From Agelas oroides (lineage: Eukaryota; Porifera; Demospongiae; Agelasida; Agelasidae), in contig OX422184.1 in the NCBI GenBank assembly GCA_949130485.1, positions 16,392,324 to 16,456,323 of the forward strand: a stretch of DNA of 64,000 nt, written 5' to 3'. Shown one piece after another: positions 33,163-44,629 of the stretch (position 1 is its first letter; each line of letters begins with the position of its first letter). A program made the translations under genes and the position numbers. The notes under the pieces are model-generated. The model saw nothing but the letters and a program-made list of their open reading frames with translations, did not search any database and was not told the DNA's origin.

Positions 33163-33742
33163 AATTCACTTCATTATTGTACAAGGTGATGCTAATCCCA
33201 TGTTACAAATGTTTCATATATCAGGAGAGAGATTGTGCTATCAAACATGGTACAACTATAGACTAGGATAGCCTCCAACGTTAGTCCTGTTGAGAATCAC
33301 TAGCACTGCCATTAACACTACAACTCTCCAGGATACTGATGTTGCTGCTACTATTACCTGATGACTATTGTCAATAATAGAATCTTTATGGATATCAGCT
33401 GTAGCACTGAACTACCTGTGTGTAGCCACTCCTCCCAACTCTTGTTCAGACCACTTGAAACTCCTTATTAGCTACAGATTAGTTGCTAGGAAACCTGTGT
33501 AAGTATAATTGGGTTCACAAGTTTACATGTACTTCCCTGACCCTCTGCTTTTGAGATAAATGTTGGAGAGCAAAGTCCTGGTGATTGAAGCAAAGCAGCA
33601 AGTGATTCTAGTCTCGTTCCATGGCCGGACCAGGGAACGAGGCTACAAGAAATTCCAACAAGCATTTGTCACTAGACTTGCAGCAACTAAACAGTATTTG
33701 TCATACAGCCTCAGCTGAATGGGTTGCAACTAACCACCCTCC

Positions 33743-34027
33743 ATGTATCCATTGTATCAACCCCAACAATATCTATTTATGTCTCAGTCACATCAGCCAC
33801 ATCAGCCCTATCAACCACCTCCAATGAGTGGCTACCGAAGTGCAACAGACCTACCAGATGCCTCCAGGTCCATCAGTGTTCAATCCAGCAGCTACCCTAG
33901 ACCAGAACCAATTCCATCAAGAAAGCCAGCAATGTGTTGCTATTGTCAGTCATCAATAAATAAAATTGAAGGTACATGTGCCAACAACACCCCAAGGTAC
34001 AAGGTGTTAGCAAAGACAGAACACTAG
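33743..34027 (+). CDS. Pro/Tyr/Gln-rich block 2, unit 3
   Basis: 94 codons from ATG: MYPLYQPQQYLFMSQSHQP, HQPYQPPPMSGYRSATDLP, DASRSISVQSSSYPRPEPIP, KPAMCCYCQSSINKIEG. Only unit 3 lacks the extra A that stops the frame in the other units. A splice donor is possible at KIEG (GAAG then GTACATG), which would remove the poorly supported last residues. It precedes the BEN-like region by a few bases and is likely its upstream exon. Role: probably a flexible N-terminal region of a nuclear protein (inference). Confidence 0.4.
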   Translation: MYPLYQPQQYLFMSQSHQPHQPYQPPPMSGYRSATDLPDASRSISVQSSSYPRPEPIPSRKPAMCCYCQSSINKIEGTCANNTPRYKVLAKTEH

Positions 34028-34440
34028 CTGTCAAGCTGGCACGAGAAGCCATCACAGGGACTACTGGTGGTAGTGGAGAGCTTCGTGTCTTACCTGAGTT
34101 AGATGAGTTAAACCTTCAAATGAAGAAATTATCAAACAGTTCTTGCAGTATTGGTCCAACCCTGTGGAGTTCGAAGCCGTGTCTGTTTCAATGTCATGGG
34201 GCAAGTGACTTCAGAAAGCTTACGACAACTATATAGTAGCTGTACTTACATTCATGTACTATTTCACAATTCCAACTCCTGTACCCAAAAATGCCACCAG
34301 ATCTTTGTCCTAAGGCTGACGAGTGTTCTGAAAGAGGGGGATGATAGCCAGGTCATCTTAGCTGAAAGTGACTCAAGTCACACTCCTGTCTTCTGCTCCC
34401 AGAAGCTAGCTAGGCAAGAGTGATCATGGAAGCGGAATCA
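33976..34440 (+). pseudogene. BEN-like domain region, unit 3
   Basis: One frame reads KDRTLAVKLAREAITGTTGG, SGELRVLPELDELNLQMKK. A second frame continues IIKQFLQYWSNPVEFEAV, and a third frame carries RKL and later QVILAESDSSHTPV, QKLARQE. The order L-x-V-K-L-A-R-E, G-rich loop, L-P-x-L, F...W-x-N-P-x-E-F-E matches what I know of cnidarian and sponge BEN domains (DNA or protein binding, chromatin). The frame changes within 200 bases and there is a TGA after SWGK, so this copy is broken or contains an unrecognised intron. Confidence 0.4.
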
Positions 34441-35720
34441 GTTACTTGATGTATAGAAAATCACACGACTCATTAGGACACTACCACATGAAATTGGGTT
34501 AAAAGAGAGCCTCCCCTAATTAAATGGAAATGATGAATGGAAGAATTTTATATGGCAGCATGCTCAAAAGCCTGTATACCATTGACAAGTGTGTCCACCA
34601 ATACCACACACAGTAGCAATTCTCCCCAGATGAGCTATATAGTTGGGCGTAACACTTGGGTTATGAGTGCAGACTCGTGTTCTTCATATTAATTAGAATC
34701 CATCTAAAATGGCACAAATCTGAGAGTTGGTAGACTCTCCATGTAGGGATGGCGCCGACGCGCAATATATGCAATACTTAAGCAAAAGCTGTATAACTTC
34801 ACCACAAATACGATAAAAGCTTATTTAAGCGCCCAGACGTCCCCTTTGAGTGCCTTTGTGATCAGCAAGACTCATATAAGTGGCCAAAAGCCACGCGGAA
34901 GACAGCTAAATGCAAAAGTGTGCGGTAGCGATAGTGCCATTTTTCGTATTCTTTCTTTCTTTCTTTCTTGTTATGACCACTACGTTCAACGACGATATCT
35001 CGCAAACGGTTTAAGTACTCACCGTCATTTTAGCACGAAACTGATGCTCATCACAGTGCGGAGCTCTACGACCACTCAGCGTCTTCATAGCTTCAAATTC
35101 ACCCTGGTCACAAAAGCCATTCACAACACTCTGAGGCTGCTGTCCGTTGCTTAGGATGCGATTTTCTAATTTTGTACGCATGCGCACATGAAGTCTTGTT
35201 CCCAGACCAAAGACCATGGTCATTGGTCTGGAAGCGAGACTAGTACACAAGCGAAATTGCCAGTGGGAACTTTTACCCCCGCGGCATTGGGCAAGGCTTA
35301 TGAACACCGCGTAGGTACGGCGCTACCTACTTGTAGCTAAACTAAAAATAGCCTACACCACAGCTTTTATAGTAAACTGTAAAGCTAGGATGGTCAGTTG
35401 TCAGTATGATGTTCTGTGTTCACAAAGTTTGGTAGGGAGAATGGTTGGCCCTTCATCAGGTTCTAGCTGGCTATATTACACATAATTATTACGTGCCTGG
35501 AACCACTACTAAACTGTCAACGCCGTTTCAAGTTCTGGTGTTGTGGTTACACTTGAAATATTCTTAGGGCTTAGGTCTAACTAGTAACTAAGAAAAAGTA
35601 CAGAAACAAGACTTAAAGTATGCAAACAAGGTAGGGATAATGCATGAAAGCAAAGGTCAACATATCGGCAAAGCCCCATCCCTACATCTTTTTCACACTG
35701 CAATGCTGCTAGATCATATC

Positions 35721-35775
35721 AGCCTCGTTCTGAGCCGGCATGTGGAAGAAGAAAAGTGGCCTGGGGACGAGGCTA
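35721..35775. mobile_element. Mutator-like foldback copy
   Basis: AGCCTCGTTCTGAGCC against GGGGACGAGGCTA. No clear target duplication. Confidence 0.55.
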
Positions 35776-35857
35776 AAACCATGCCATGTACTTTAACGAC
35801 ACTATCAAGTCTGTTGAAGAGGTTCCGTATAACATAATGCTACCAAGAGGGTCATAC

Positions 35858-35907
35858 TAGCCTCGTTCCCAGACCACATGGGAGGAGGAAGTGGCCTGAG
35901 AACAAGG
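35858..35907. mobile_element. Mutator-like foldback copy
   Basis: TAGCCTCGTTCCCAGACC against CCTGAGAACAAGGCTA, 50 bp. Confidence 0.6.
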
Positions 35908-36298
35908 CTACAGCCATGAACTGCCAGTAAAGGTTGTGAACTTGTGGTACGTTTTAAGAAGACCCCCATGCACTGTCTATTAGACAGTAACTGCATGTAG
36001 GGTGAAAAAGATGTAGGGATGGGGCTTTGCCAATATGTTGACCTTTGCTTTCATGCATTATCCCTACCTTGTTTGCATACTTTTTGGCATGCCATCCCTA
36101 CATCTTTTTACATTTTTAATGTTTTTATAGTCTTTGTATTAGATACAAATTCTCTTTTAGTATTACAGAGACTTCTGTGTGTTACCTCCCTTATTAAATC
36201 TAATCAGAGCCTAATATTCACGACAAGACACTGAAAGTTGGCATGCACAATTTGAATATTGATATGAATAAAATACAAACTCAGGGGCATTAAGGACT

Positions 36299-36880
36299 GG
36301 GTCCATGGCTTTTGAGAGTATATTTCGGCAAAATTCTATGACAAGTGAAGAAGCTTGAATTGTTTACATGTAGTCCCATCCTTAATGTTTACTGTGACAT
36401 CATTTCAGGCCACGCCCATAAACAGCTTAGCTGTACCAAGCCCCTCCCTCGGGGTATATCAGTACAATAAACTTGATACGAGGACTTTTTGCTAACAAAA
36501 TGTCATTGTTTCTATACCATTACGTTCTATTTCACCTAGCTCAACTTTTTATCCGTGGGAATAGTGGATATCTCTTTCCAAAGTGCTGGAACTGGCAAAT
36601 ATGCTACACCCACTGGGTCCACTTCGCACCTTTAGTGGTAAGCTACAAACTTTTTCTATGGTGAGATCACAGATAATTGAATTTCTTTTTGACCAATTAA
36701 CCCAACAGTAAACTCACTCCTGTGGTTTACTTCTGGACTAAGTACAAAGGTAGCTTGCATGTCCTACCCTACACGGTGCACATGATTCTACTTATGTGCT
36801 CTTTGAAAATTGTTGGAAGTGCCTGGTAGAATGACTTCTAGCATTACAGATGTGCATATCACATCACGCTTTAGTCGAAC
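36299..36880. other. 0.58-kb insertion private to unit 3
   Basis: Units 2 and 4 read gggcattaaggacgaggtaag; unit 3 interrupts this after ggcattaagga and resumes at gaggtaagg. No terminal repeats or gene recognised. A 63-codon ORF (36,473-36,664) has no support. Confidence 0.6.
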
Positions 36881-37019
36881 GAGGTAAGGACAAGACTGAG
36901 TGTTGTTGCTAGAAATGGTACAAGCCTAAAACAGTCTCTCAGTACCGTGATAGCCAAAAGGCTTAGTTGCATTCCAAGGCATTGTTTACATAGATACAAC
37001 TGGCTTCCTGTTTGTGGTG

Positions 37020-37060
37020 AGATAACACCCACCCCAGGGAGAGACAAGTAGACACAAGCA
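37020..37060 (-). pseudogene. Site of lost Death exon, unit 3
   Basis: Sequence equivalent to 20,546 in unit 2 (acccaccccagg) is joined directly to the intron side of the acceptor (gagagacaag...acacaagcagaagg). About 530 bp including the whole 267-bp exon is missing. The exon is phase-symmetric, so a transcript skipping it would stay in frame. Confidence 0.85.
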
Positions 37061-37696
37061 GAAGGGGAGAACAGTGAAGAGTAAACAACATTGTATTCAT
37101 TTCAGTCAATCAGGTGCTCAACTTCATGCCAACTGAGCAGGAACACACAGTGATCTGAATCCTGATGTACACTGATGACATTGAAATGCACTGTCACACA
37201 CTCATCTTGGACTTGTACGCTTAATCACACAACGTCTTCGACTAATGAAGTTACTCAAATCATGTCATGTGACAGCATGCTACAACCAGTAGAACCCTAA
37301 TTATCCACTGAGATATCCTAACACAATCTCCACTCCATATTTCTAACTTCCATAAAATATGTAGTTAATGTGAATGTACTCTACTTGTATCCTTGACCCT
37401 ATAAAGTGTGCATTATGAGAGCATGAAGGTGTGCTGCTCACAGTAAGGTAGGCAAGGTTACTTTCTTGAGAGACTGGTACTAATTGTCATCACACTTGAG
37501 AATGCCTCTGGTTTCCTTACACTACTTCCTCCCACTTAGTAGCCTCGTTCCCAAGCTCATTTCCTCTTTCAGCGTGCAGGAAGACGTGGGATTCAAACTG
37601 TTGACCCGACTGTTACCAGGTTCTTTCCTCTATGAGAAAGAGCATGGGTATGAGGCTCGTACCACACTTCCTACCCACTAGGAGACTGAGGGAAGA

Positions 37697-37722
37697 GGGG
37701 GTGGAGGGGTGGGGTGGAGGGG
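37697..37722 (+). promoter_or_regulatory. G-quadruplex motif, unit 3
   Basis: Runs of G with loops TGGA, T, TGGA. Differs from the other units in its first loop but keeps four runs. Confidence 0.55.
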
Positions 37723-37769
37723 AGAGGGAGGACATACACACTAGGAGACTGAGAGGAGGCCCCTTACTT

Positions 37770-38520
37770 AGTTGCTATAGTGACTGCTGACAGTGTAAAG
37801 GTATAAACACAAAATTGGATATTACATGTGACAATGGCTCACAATTTATGTACACAACAATAATAAACAGGCAACCTGCACATGAGTACAATAGTGACCC
37901 TTTCAAAACAACATGGCTAATAATTATGGTGACACCAATTTTATGTGGCATTTTGATAGCCTAAAGAACTTAATATGGGAGCCCTGAGCAAATAGTAACC
38001 CTAAAGTATGGAGTCTATGATGGGTGCTATATTGTACCCATTCCCATAAAAGCACTCACAGCCCACACTAAACAGCTCGGTCATTTTGTGAGTTTCTCCG
38101 CATACGTGTAACCGCACACCATGCAATTTTTGGTGTAGTCATGCTGTGTGGTGATTCATGCATGGTGAATTAATGTCTTTTTCATGGTTTTATCACCTAG
38201 CACAGTAGTAGCAATCACTCAGAAACTAGACTTGCATGTTTAATCACATGACATCAGCCTTCAGTCAATAATCACACCACATGACATCAGCCTTCAGTCA
38301 ATGAGGCTTCTTACATGAGGCCATGTAACAGCATATGTAGTAAAAGAGGAGTAGCTGGTTGCGTAATTACATTCCAATATCATCTTCTCTACCCAAAATC
38401 TCCCACAAAGATAGTGTGATGACGGCAAGGAGTACACACTAACAGTTAACCAACACACTGAGTGCAGCATAAGATGATGAGGCTGTAAAGCAGACAAGTA
38501 CATTCATAAGCAGATGTTAC
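37770..38520. repeat. Fused sub-repeat A/B, unit 3
   Basis: The left 120 bases match sub-repeat A and the remainder sub-repeat B, with the switch near gagtacaatagtgacc (about 37,885). About 1.16 kb is missing relative to unit 4. Best explained by recombination between A and B. Confidence 0.8.
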
Positions 38521-39062
38521 TAATGACACACTTAACTGAGCATGCATCTAAGTTCATTGGCTTCCTTCCTTGGGGGAAGCCATAGGGTGAGGCCCACTAC
38601 TTTCTCCTACCTATATCTGTTACTAGCCTCTCCCAGGAATTCTCACTGTCCATGTTTTGGTTACTTGTAGTACGTATGCAAAAATAAAGGGGGAAGGCCT
38701 GGGAGCATTTATCATGTCAATGACATCAGTGTCTACCTACAGGGTTGTAGGTACACAGAAGGGGAGAGGGGCCTTCGAATGAAAAAGCACGTTGAGGCCT
38801 TTTCTTGCAGTATTGATCTGTGGGTTGGAGTTCTGAGTGTTCGTGAAGTGAAAGAGTTGCCGCTTGTTGTACAGGACGAACAGCGTGAGCGTGAAATGCA
38901 CTCGTTTCTTCAGGGGCCCCTCCCACCTTCTGTCTACCTAGGTAGATGCAGCAAGCATCAAAAACTGCTACAGTGACTCATGCTGATAGTGCAATGTACA
39001 TTTGGCTTCTGCAAAGTTATGTTCACATTACAGTGAGCAGTGCACAGATAGTGGTGGCAAAA

Positions 39063-39355
39063 TCCATCCATCCATCCATACATCCATCCATACATACATA
39101 CATACATACATACATACATACATCCATACATACATACATACATACATCCATACATACACATACATACATCCATACATACATACATACGTACATACATACA
39201 TCCATACATCCATTCATACATACACACATACATATATACATACATACATACATACATACATCCATATATACATACATCCATACATACATACATACGTACA
39301 TACATACATACATCCATCCATACATACATACATACATACATACATACATACATAC
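39063..39355. repeat. CATC/CATA microsatellite, unit 3 (about 293 bp)
   Basis: Longest copy; mostly CATA with some CATC and CGTA. Spurious ORFs on both strands. Confidence 0.97.
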
Positions 39356-40140
39356 GTAATAACCTTGTGTGTCGACCAGATGCTTTCATCAGGGTAATAA
39401 TACAAACAAGAAAGCACCTTATTTAAAGCCATTCACACATTCACATACCGACATGCTCCGTACAGTTCACTGCTGCCAACAGTGAGAACCATTGTACAAG
39501 CTCCTACATGTTAAATGACAATAGGAAATTTGACTACAGAAACTAGTCTCCAGGTGAGTGATAATGCACGTAAGCTCACAACATAATTATACAAACTGAA
39601 TTTAAATTCACATGCTCACAAGCTCACAATTCATGTACACAACAATAGCCAACATGTGACATGTACATGAGTACAATGATGACCTTTTGTGAAAAGGCAT
39701 GGCTATAAGAGTTAGTAAATGTTACTATGGTAACACCAATCTTATATGACACCTTTGACAGCATAACACAACTTAGAGGTTTCATTTGGGAGGGAGGGAG
39801 CTACGTAAGGGGACATTCACCCCCAATTGCTATATGTCACCCTTTGAAATTTGCAACCCAAGTGCCAGAGGGTCTAACATTTCCTGGGGTTTGAGTCCCT
39901 AGACCCTGTGTACAGTTTGTATGCAACACATACCAATATAGTCAATAGTCAATAGTTAGATCATCCTCCACAGTACCATGGGTTTCGGACAACATATTGA
40001 GTGCCCTTATCTTGTTCCCAGGCCTCACACAGCATTACAAAATGTCACAGTGCAAGCAACACTATGTGAGGTCTGTGAACAAGACTAGTGATGGCCCCCC
40101 AAACACAGTCAACTTTCACCCTCTTGACAATTTTTCTAAA
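39356..40140. other. No clear gene between microsatellite and foldback element, unit 3
   Basis: Counterpart of 11,108-11,910, 24,896-25,702 and 53,760-54,516. Holds the candidate small exon (39,467-39,551) with a stop, and the third worn sub-repeat. Confidence 0.5.
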
Positions 40141-40641
40141 TACCGTATAGCTAGAAATTTTCGCGAGCATAAATTTTTGTGAATCACCAACACGCCAGGA
40201 AAAAAATTTTTGCGATTTTTCATTTCGCGCCTAGGTCACGATCCATGACCATGTCCCCTACTATTTTGTGCGTGAAATGGCGACCCTCCCTAGGAAATCA
40301 AGCTTGCACTACAACGTTGAAGTGATTGCAAGAGGCTAACACACTTATCAAAGCGTGTGGGTAGCTGTTGGCGATAAACTGCCATGACAAAAAGAACAAG
40401 CTAACTCCGAAGATCTATTCGCAGCTGCGGTAACGAAAGGCGAGTTGATCTTAGGTCGCTTTCCAAAATAATTTTCCGCAGTTTGCTCAGTACTTCTACG
40501 ACAAAGTGGGGTCAACTCTGTCTCTGGATACGAGGCTCTACAGAAATGAACTTAGCTTTCTCAACTTGTCAGGAAAAAATTTTCGGAGAAGAAATTTTCG
40601 CAACTTGGCATTCCATCGCGAAACTTTCCCACTATACGGTA
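40141..40641 (+). mobile_element. TA-flanked foldback element with HIRAN-like fragment, unit 3
   Basis: Ends TACCGTATAG and CTATACGGTA. The coding fragment lies at 40,277-40,549: ATG, MATLPRKSSLHYNVE, stop after the ARG, then the rest of the HIRAN-like pattern in shifted frames. Confidence 0.7.
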
Positions 40642-40962
40642 AAACCCTGAACTCAGTATGAAAATCATGAGGCTTATGGCCAATAGTAATATTTAAGTAT
40701 GGGGTTCATGATTGGTTACTATATTGCACCCACCCCCTGCAAGCAACCACCCTTCAACTTTTTTTACGAGGGTCAAGACATGTAACTGCACACCATGCAT
40801 GGTAAAACATGTGAATCATTAGCTACATGAATTGCAAGTTAGATTGAAGGTTTTATCATTATTGTTGCCAAGCTCATGTACAGTATGTAGCCAATTCAGC
40901 CACTGTAAGTTCTCTGGCAGGTTTGCATGTACTAGTCCATTTGTTTCTTTATCTTGCACATA

Positions 40963-41145
40963 CAGTGGAACCCCTCTTAAATGAAACTCTTGAAATATTG
41001 GACACCTGGTTAATCAAGAACACTTGACCGAGTCCCACCTTCATATGTAATTACACATAATATTCTGCCCCTAAAACATGGACACCTCACTAATCAGGAC
41101 AACTACATTGGTCCCAACGGTGTGTGTATTAGAGAGTTTCCACTG
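40963..41145. mobile_element. Tigger-like short MITE, unit 3
   Basis: Same insertion as 26,533-26,715. Confidence 0.75.
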
Positions 41146-41479
41146 CATACCTTTCTCCACCACTGTATGAGCTTGACGTGCATATTTTCTGACTCTGCCT
41201 TCATTTCGGTCAGGTTGTGGCAATTAAAACTTCAAGAAACAGAGAATCAACATCATACACATATCTGGAAGTTGGGGGCAGGTGCTGGCACAAAGATGTT
41301 CAGGCACTTCTTCTGTGGAAGTGCCACTATTTTGGTTCTTTGGACTAAACTGAGAGTGCCCATGGGTACTTGCCTAGTACAATACAATGGCACCCTCCGT
41401 ACTTATGAAATAAACTTTTTTTCTCAATCAACTGTAAGGCCCAAGACTTCTATATTATTAATCCAGATTTTAGTTGCCA

Positions 41480-41658
41480 CAGCTGCTACATGTAAGCTTC
41501 ATCTTAACGGCAACATTCAATTTAGACAAATCACATTCTGCACTCAATTTAAGGTCCAAGACTTCTATACTAGATTTTAGTTACCATAATTATATTGCAG
41601 AATGTGATTTCTCTAAATTGAATGTTGCAGTTAAGATGAAGCTTACATGTAGCAGCTG
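41480..41658. repeat. 179-bp palindrome, unit 3
   Basis: Same arms and length as 27,022-27,200. Confidence 0.85.
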
Positions 41659-42217
41659 AAAATTAAAGTGGAGAGTTTAGTGCTACGTACTTCATACATG
41701 TAGCTAAACACCGAGGAGAAGTCTACTACTACTACACACCTTGCACACCTGTTACTGTATGTGACATACGGTATGAGTATACCCACGTAAAATCAATGCT
41801 CACAAAATTATGCACATACCAGCAAATGTTGCAATCCCATCACCTGAATATATTCATATTAACATACTGTCAACTGGGGAGAAAAGTACCCTTCAGTTAC
41901 AAAGTACCTATGAACATATCAAAACAGTTGCTATCAATCTCCTGAATAGTAGCACCCATGCGAACATAAGCACCTATGAATACTAGAACCAATCAGCTCA
42001 TAAAACGTGACTGGTCTGTGGGTGGAGTTTCAACGAAGACTAAACATAGCTAGCTGTTCCAGAGTTGCAAAGTAGACCACTCTAGCAGCAGCTTCATTGG
42101 TACTGTGGCATCGCAACAACTGTCTATGCAGTGCTGTGTATTTAGCCCCATGGTATGATAGCCCATGATTATAAGTACCCTACGTGATCGGTACTGCAAA
42201 AATGCGTATTCTTGAAA

Positions 42218-42535
42218 TAGAAGTACCAGTACTTATGCTCCCAAGTTTACAGTACACTATTTGGGTAACAAAATTGTCATTCACCACACACCACAGCTAT
42301 TTCTTATAGTGATGCCAGTTTACATTATACACTATAGAAGTACCAGTACTTATGCTCCCGAGTTTACAGTACACTATTTGGGTAACAAAGTTGTCATTCA
42401 CCACACACCACAGCTATTTCTTATAGTGATGCCAGTTTACATTATATACTATAGAAGTACCAGTACTTTTGCTCCCGAGTTTACAGTACACTATTTGGGT
42501 ATCAAAATTATCATACAAAATTTGTACCACCACAG
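42218..42535 (+). repeat. 117-bp minisatellite, nearly three copies, unit 3
   Basis: Copies begin at 42,218, 42,335 and 42,452. One copy fewer than unit 2; the open frame (42,261-42,566, 101 codons) shortens by exactly 39 codons. Confidence 0.92.
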
Positions 42536-43046
42536 CTATTTCTTAGCCACACCTTTATGCTATTAGTGAGTGTGCAAACATAAGGGGAAGAGGTCAGGTA
42601 TAATCAATCATCACACACGTGGCACTATGATGTTCACTAAGTGACAGATGGGAATTCTTGATCGTACGTAGTTTGCAAATGAAATGTGATGACAGGCATT
42701 GATTGTTTGGGGTTGTGTGTACTAAGTACTTGAGTGGGTATGGCTCATTGGCTTCTGGTGGGGGAAGCCATAGGGTGTGGTACACTATTTCCTCTTAGTT
42801 GCTACAGTGACCCATGGTGACAGTACAATGTATACGAAACTTTGGCTAATGACAGTTTACTGTGACAACACTGACATTTTCCTACCTACTTTAAGCCTAC
42901 GTATACTTACGTGCGGTTCCTACAGCAACGAGGGCTAAGTGTTGGTGAATATTTTATAGCATCCTTAATTTATTATGCTCACTAACACACCTCCCATTTT
43001 CTACGCTAGATGGAGTCTAAAGTGGGAGGGGGGTTTACTCAATTAG

Positions 43047-43241
43047 TCCCACTATACACCCCAAACAGAGGTGCTACATAAACTATAGAACCTTCTGGAT
43101 TCTGTTGGTACTTCCAAAAAAAGCATGTATACGATTCTTGGTAGGAACAGGAGAGGATTCAATCCTAGACAGGTGGTATGTATGCTGGGGGGAAGGCTAA
43201 CACTCAAAGGGCGTTTACTAGCCAAGTGTCAACTGCTATAG
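43047..43241 (+). CDS. Candidate exon with FNPRQVV motif, unit 3
   Basis: As at 28,718-28,912: ILGRNRRGFNPRQVVCMLGG then RLTLKGRLLAKCQ and stop. Differences from unit 2 are few. Confidence 0.3.
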
Positions 43242-43353
43242 TACACTCAGCAGCGGTATAATTCTGCCTTAGACCACATTACATCACTTTCTACATATTT
43301 CGTTGGACGAACAGCAGAGTATAACGAGTCATATAAAAATTGTAAATAATAGT

Positions 43354-43420
43354 ACTTGTACCAGAATAGTTTACATGTTGTACCAGAATAGTTTACATGT
43401 TGTACCAGAATAATTTACAC
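43354..43420. repeat. 22-bp tandem repeat, three copies, unit 3
   Basis: TGTACCAGAATAGTTTACATG repeated with small change in the last copy. Lies in a stretch absent from unit 2. Confidence 0.85.
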
Positions 43421-43439
43421 AAATTGAGATATAGTATTG

Positions 43440-43556
43440 AATACACTACCTATACTCAGAGTATAAACACAATATACTCCGCTAGATTGTTTACCCTCGG
43501 ATATGCCTCAGGTAAACCGTCTAGTGGAGTATATATAGGTAATATATCCAATACTT
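43440..43556. repeat. Foldback hairpin, unit 3
   Basis: Same hairpin as 28,950-29,066 with an AT-richer right arm. It interrupts a stretch that is continuous in unit 4 (58,845-58,900). Confidence 0.6.
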
Positions 43557-43678
43557 ATGACATTGTACAGTGCACTGATGCCTACAGTCACAATCACCAA
43601 CTCCTACATGCTTACGGTTTCTTGACTGCTGACGCTATAGTTCTCAAGTGAGACAAAGTCAAGAAGTGTGTTTGCATA

Positions 43679-44604
43679 CAGTAAAACCTTTAATAACAGA
43701 CCCTCCAAAAAGTGGACTACCTCTGAACAGCGGACATATCACTTGCCCCTGAATGATTTTACCATAGAACTAATACATTTTTAATCTCCGAGAGTTGGAC
43801 ACCTCTCAACTCAGTACAACGGACACCGATCAGCCCCAGAGTTACCTTAGTCAATACAAAATTACCTCCAAGACAGACAGTGAAACTACACCCACCAATG
43901 GTTTTGTACGATGGTTTGTCCCTCAGACCAACATTTTCACGGAATAATATGGTTTATTCCTTGAAAAATCAGTCCGAGTTGAAGGTGCACATTTTAGGCC
44001 CTTTTTCTCAAACATGAGAATATAATACGACTGCCAATCAACGAGGGGTAAGCCTTGGCAACTCTCAATGTACTTGGAGAAGTCACAAACAAAAACGAGG
44101 TCATTACACTAGCATGGCGACTCCGCTATGGTATCGTTCTAACTAAAGCACACCACTAGCTACTTTGCATGAGTAGCGTTGGTGTATGCAAACACTTGCT
44201 GACTCACACCTTCTTTTGCTTACCAAACTATTTCTTCAGGTTTTATGATATTATACAGACACTTCCACACATTACTACACCTACCGGAAGTGCATAATTA
44301 TACAGAATGCCCATAACGGATACCTCCGTATTTGGACACGTAGCAGTGGTCCTTACTCATAAATGATGAGACATTCCAGCAACAAATAACAATCGAGTGT
44401 TTATTTAGTTACTGTATAATTATATAAGTCGTAATTGCAACCATTGTATACGTACAACTTCGCAATTGAAAAAACGAACAAAATAATACTACAATAATAC
44501 ATTTAGTGTTATTTTATATCTTTATGAATTTTCCAATAGGTTTAAGAGAAAACTTCTGAAGAGGTCAACCTCTCCAATGTGTCCTTTGTTCAAAGGTTTT
44601 ACTG
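43679..44604. mobile_element. Tigger-like element B, unit 3 (complete, 926 bp)
   Basis: Ends CAGTAAAACC and GGTTTTACTG with TA outside. Unit 4 keeps the empty site (58,918, gtttgtatagtctc), so the copy postdates the split of unit 4 from the ancestor of units 1-3, or was removed there. Nonautonomous; interior shares long stretches with 1,438-2,123 near the ends. Confidence 0.88.
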
Positions 44605-44629
44605 TAGTCTTATTCCCAGCCCTTGCCAC

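Larger units (their letters stand above)
35617..36081. repeat. 80-bp inverted repeat with 300-bp loop
   Basis: Arms 35,617-35,697 and 36,002-36,081 (AGTATGCAAACAAGGTAGGG and its complement), with about one mismatch. The loop holds two Mutator-like foldbacks (35,721-35,775 and 35,858-35,907). Likely the terminal repeats of a nested element. Confidence 0.85.
34720..36137. mobile_element. 1.4-kb insertion private to unit 3
   Basis: Units 2 and 4 read straight through (acaaatattggatac). Both ends carry TGTAGGGATGGC-type sequence in opposite orientation (34,741 and 36,082-36,100). Contains a TTTC microsatellite (34,951-34,970), two AGCCTCG-type foldbacks and an 80-bp inverted repeat. Family not assigned; no transposase frame. 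Confidence 0.65.
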
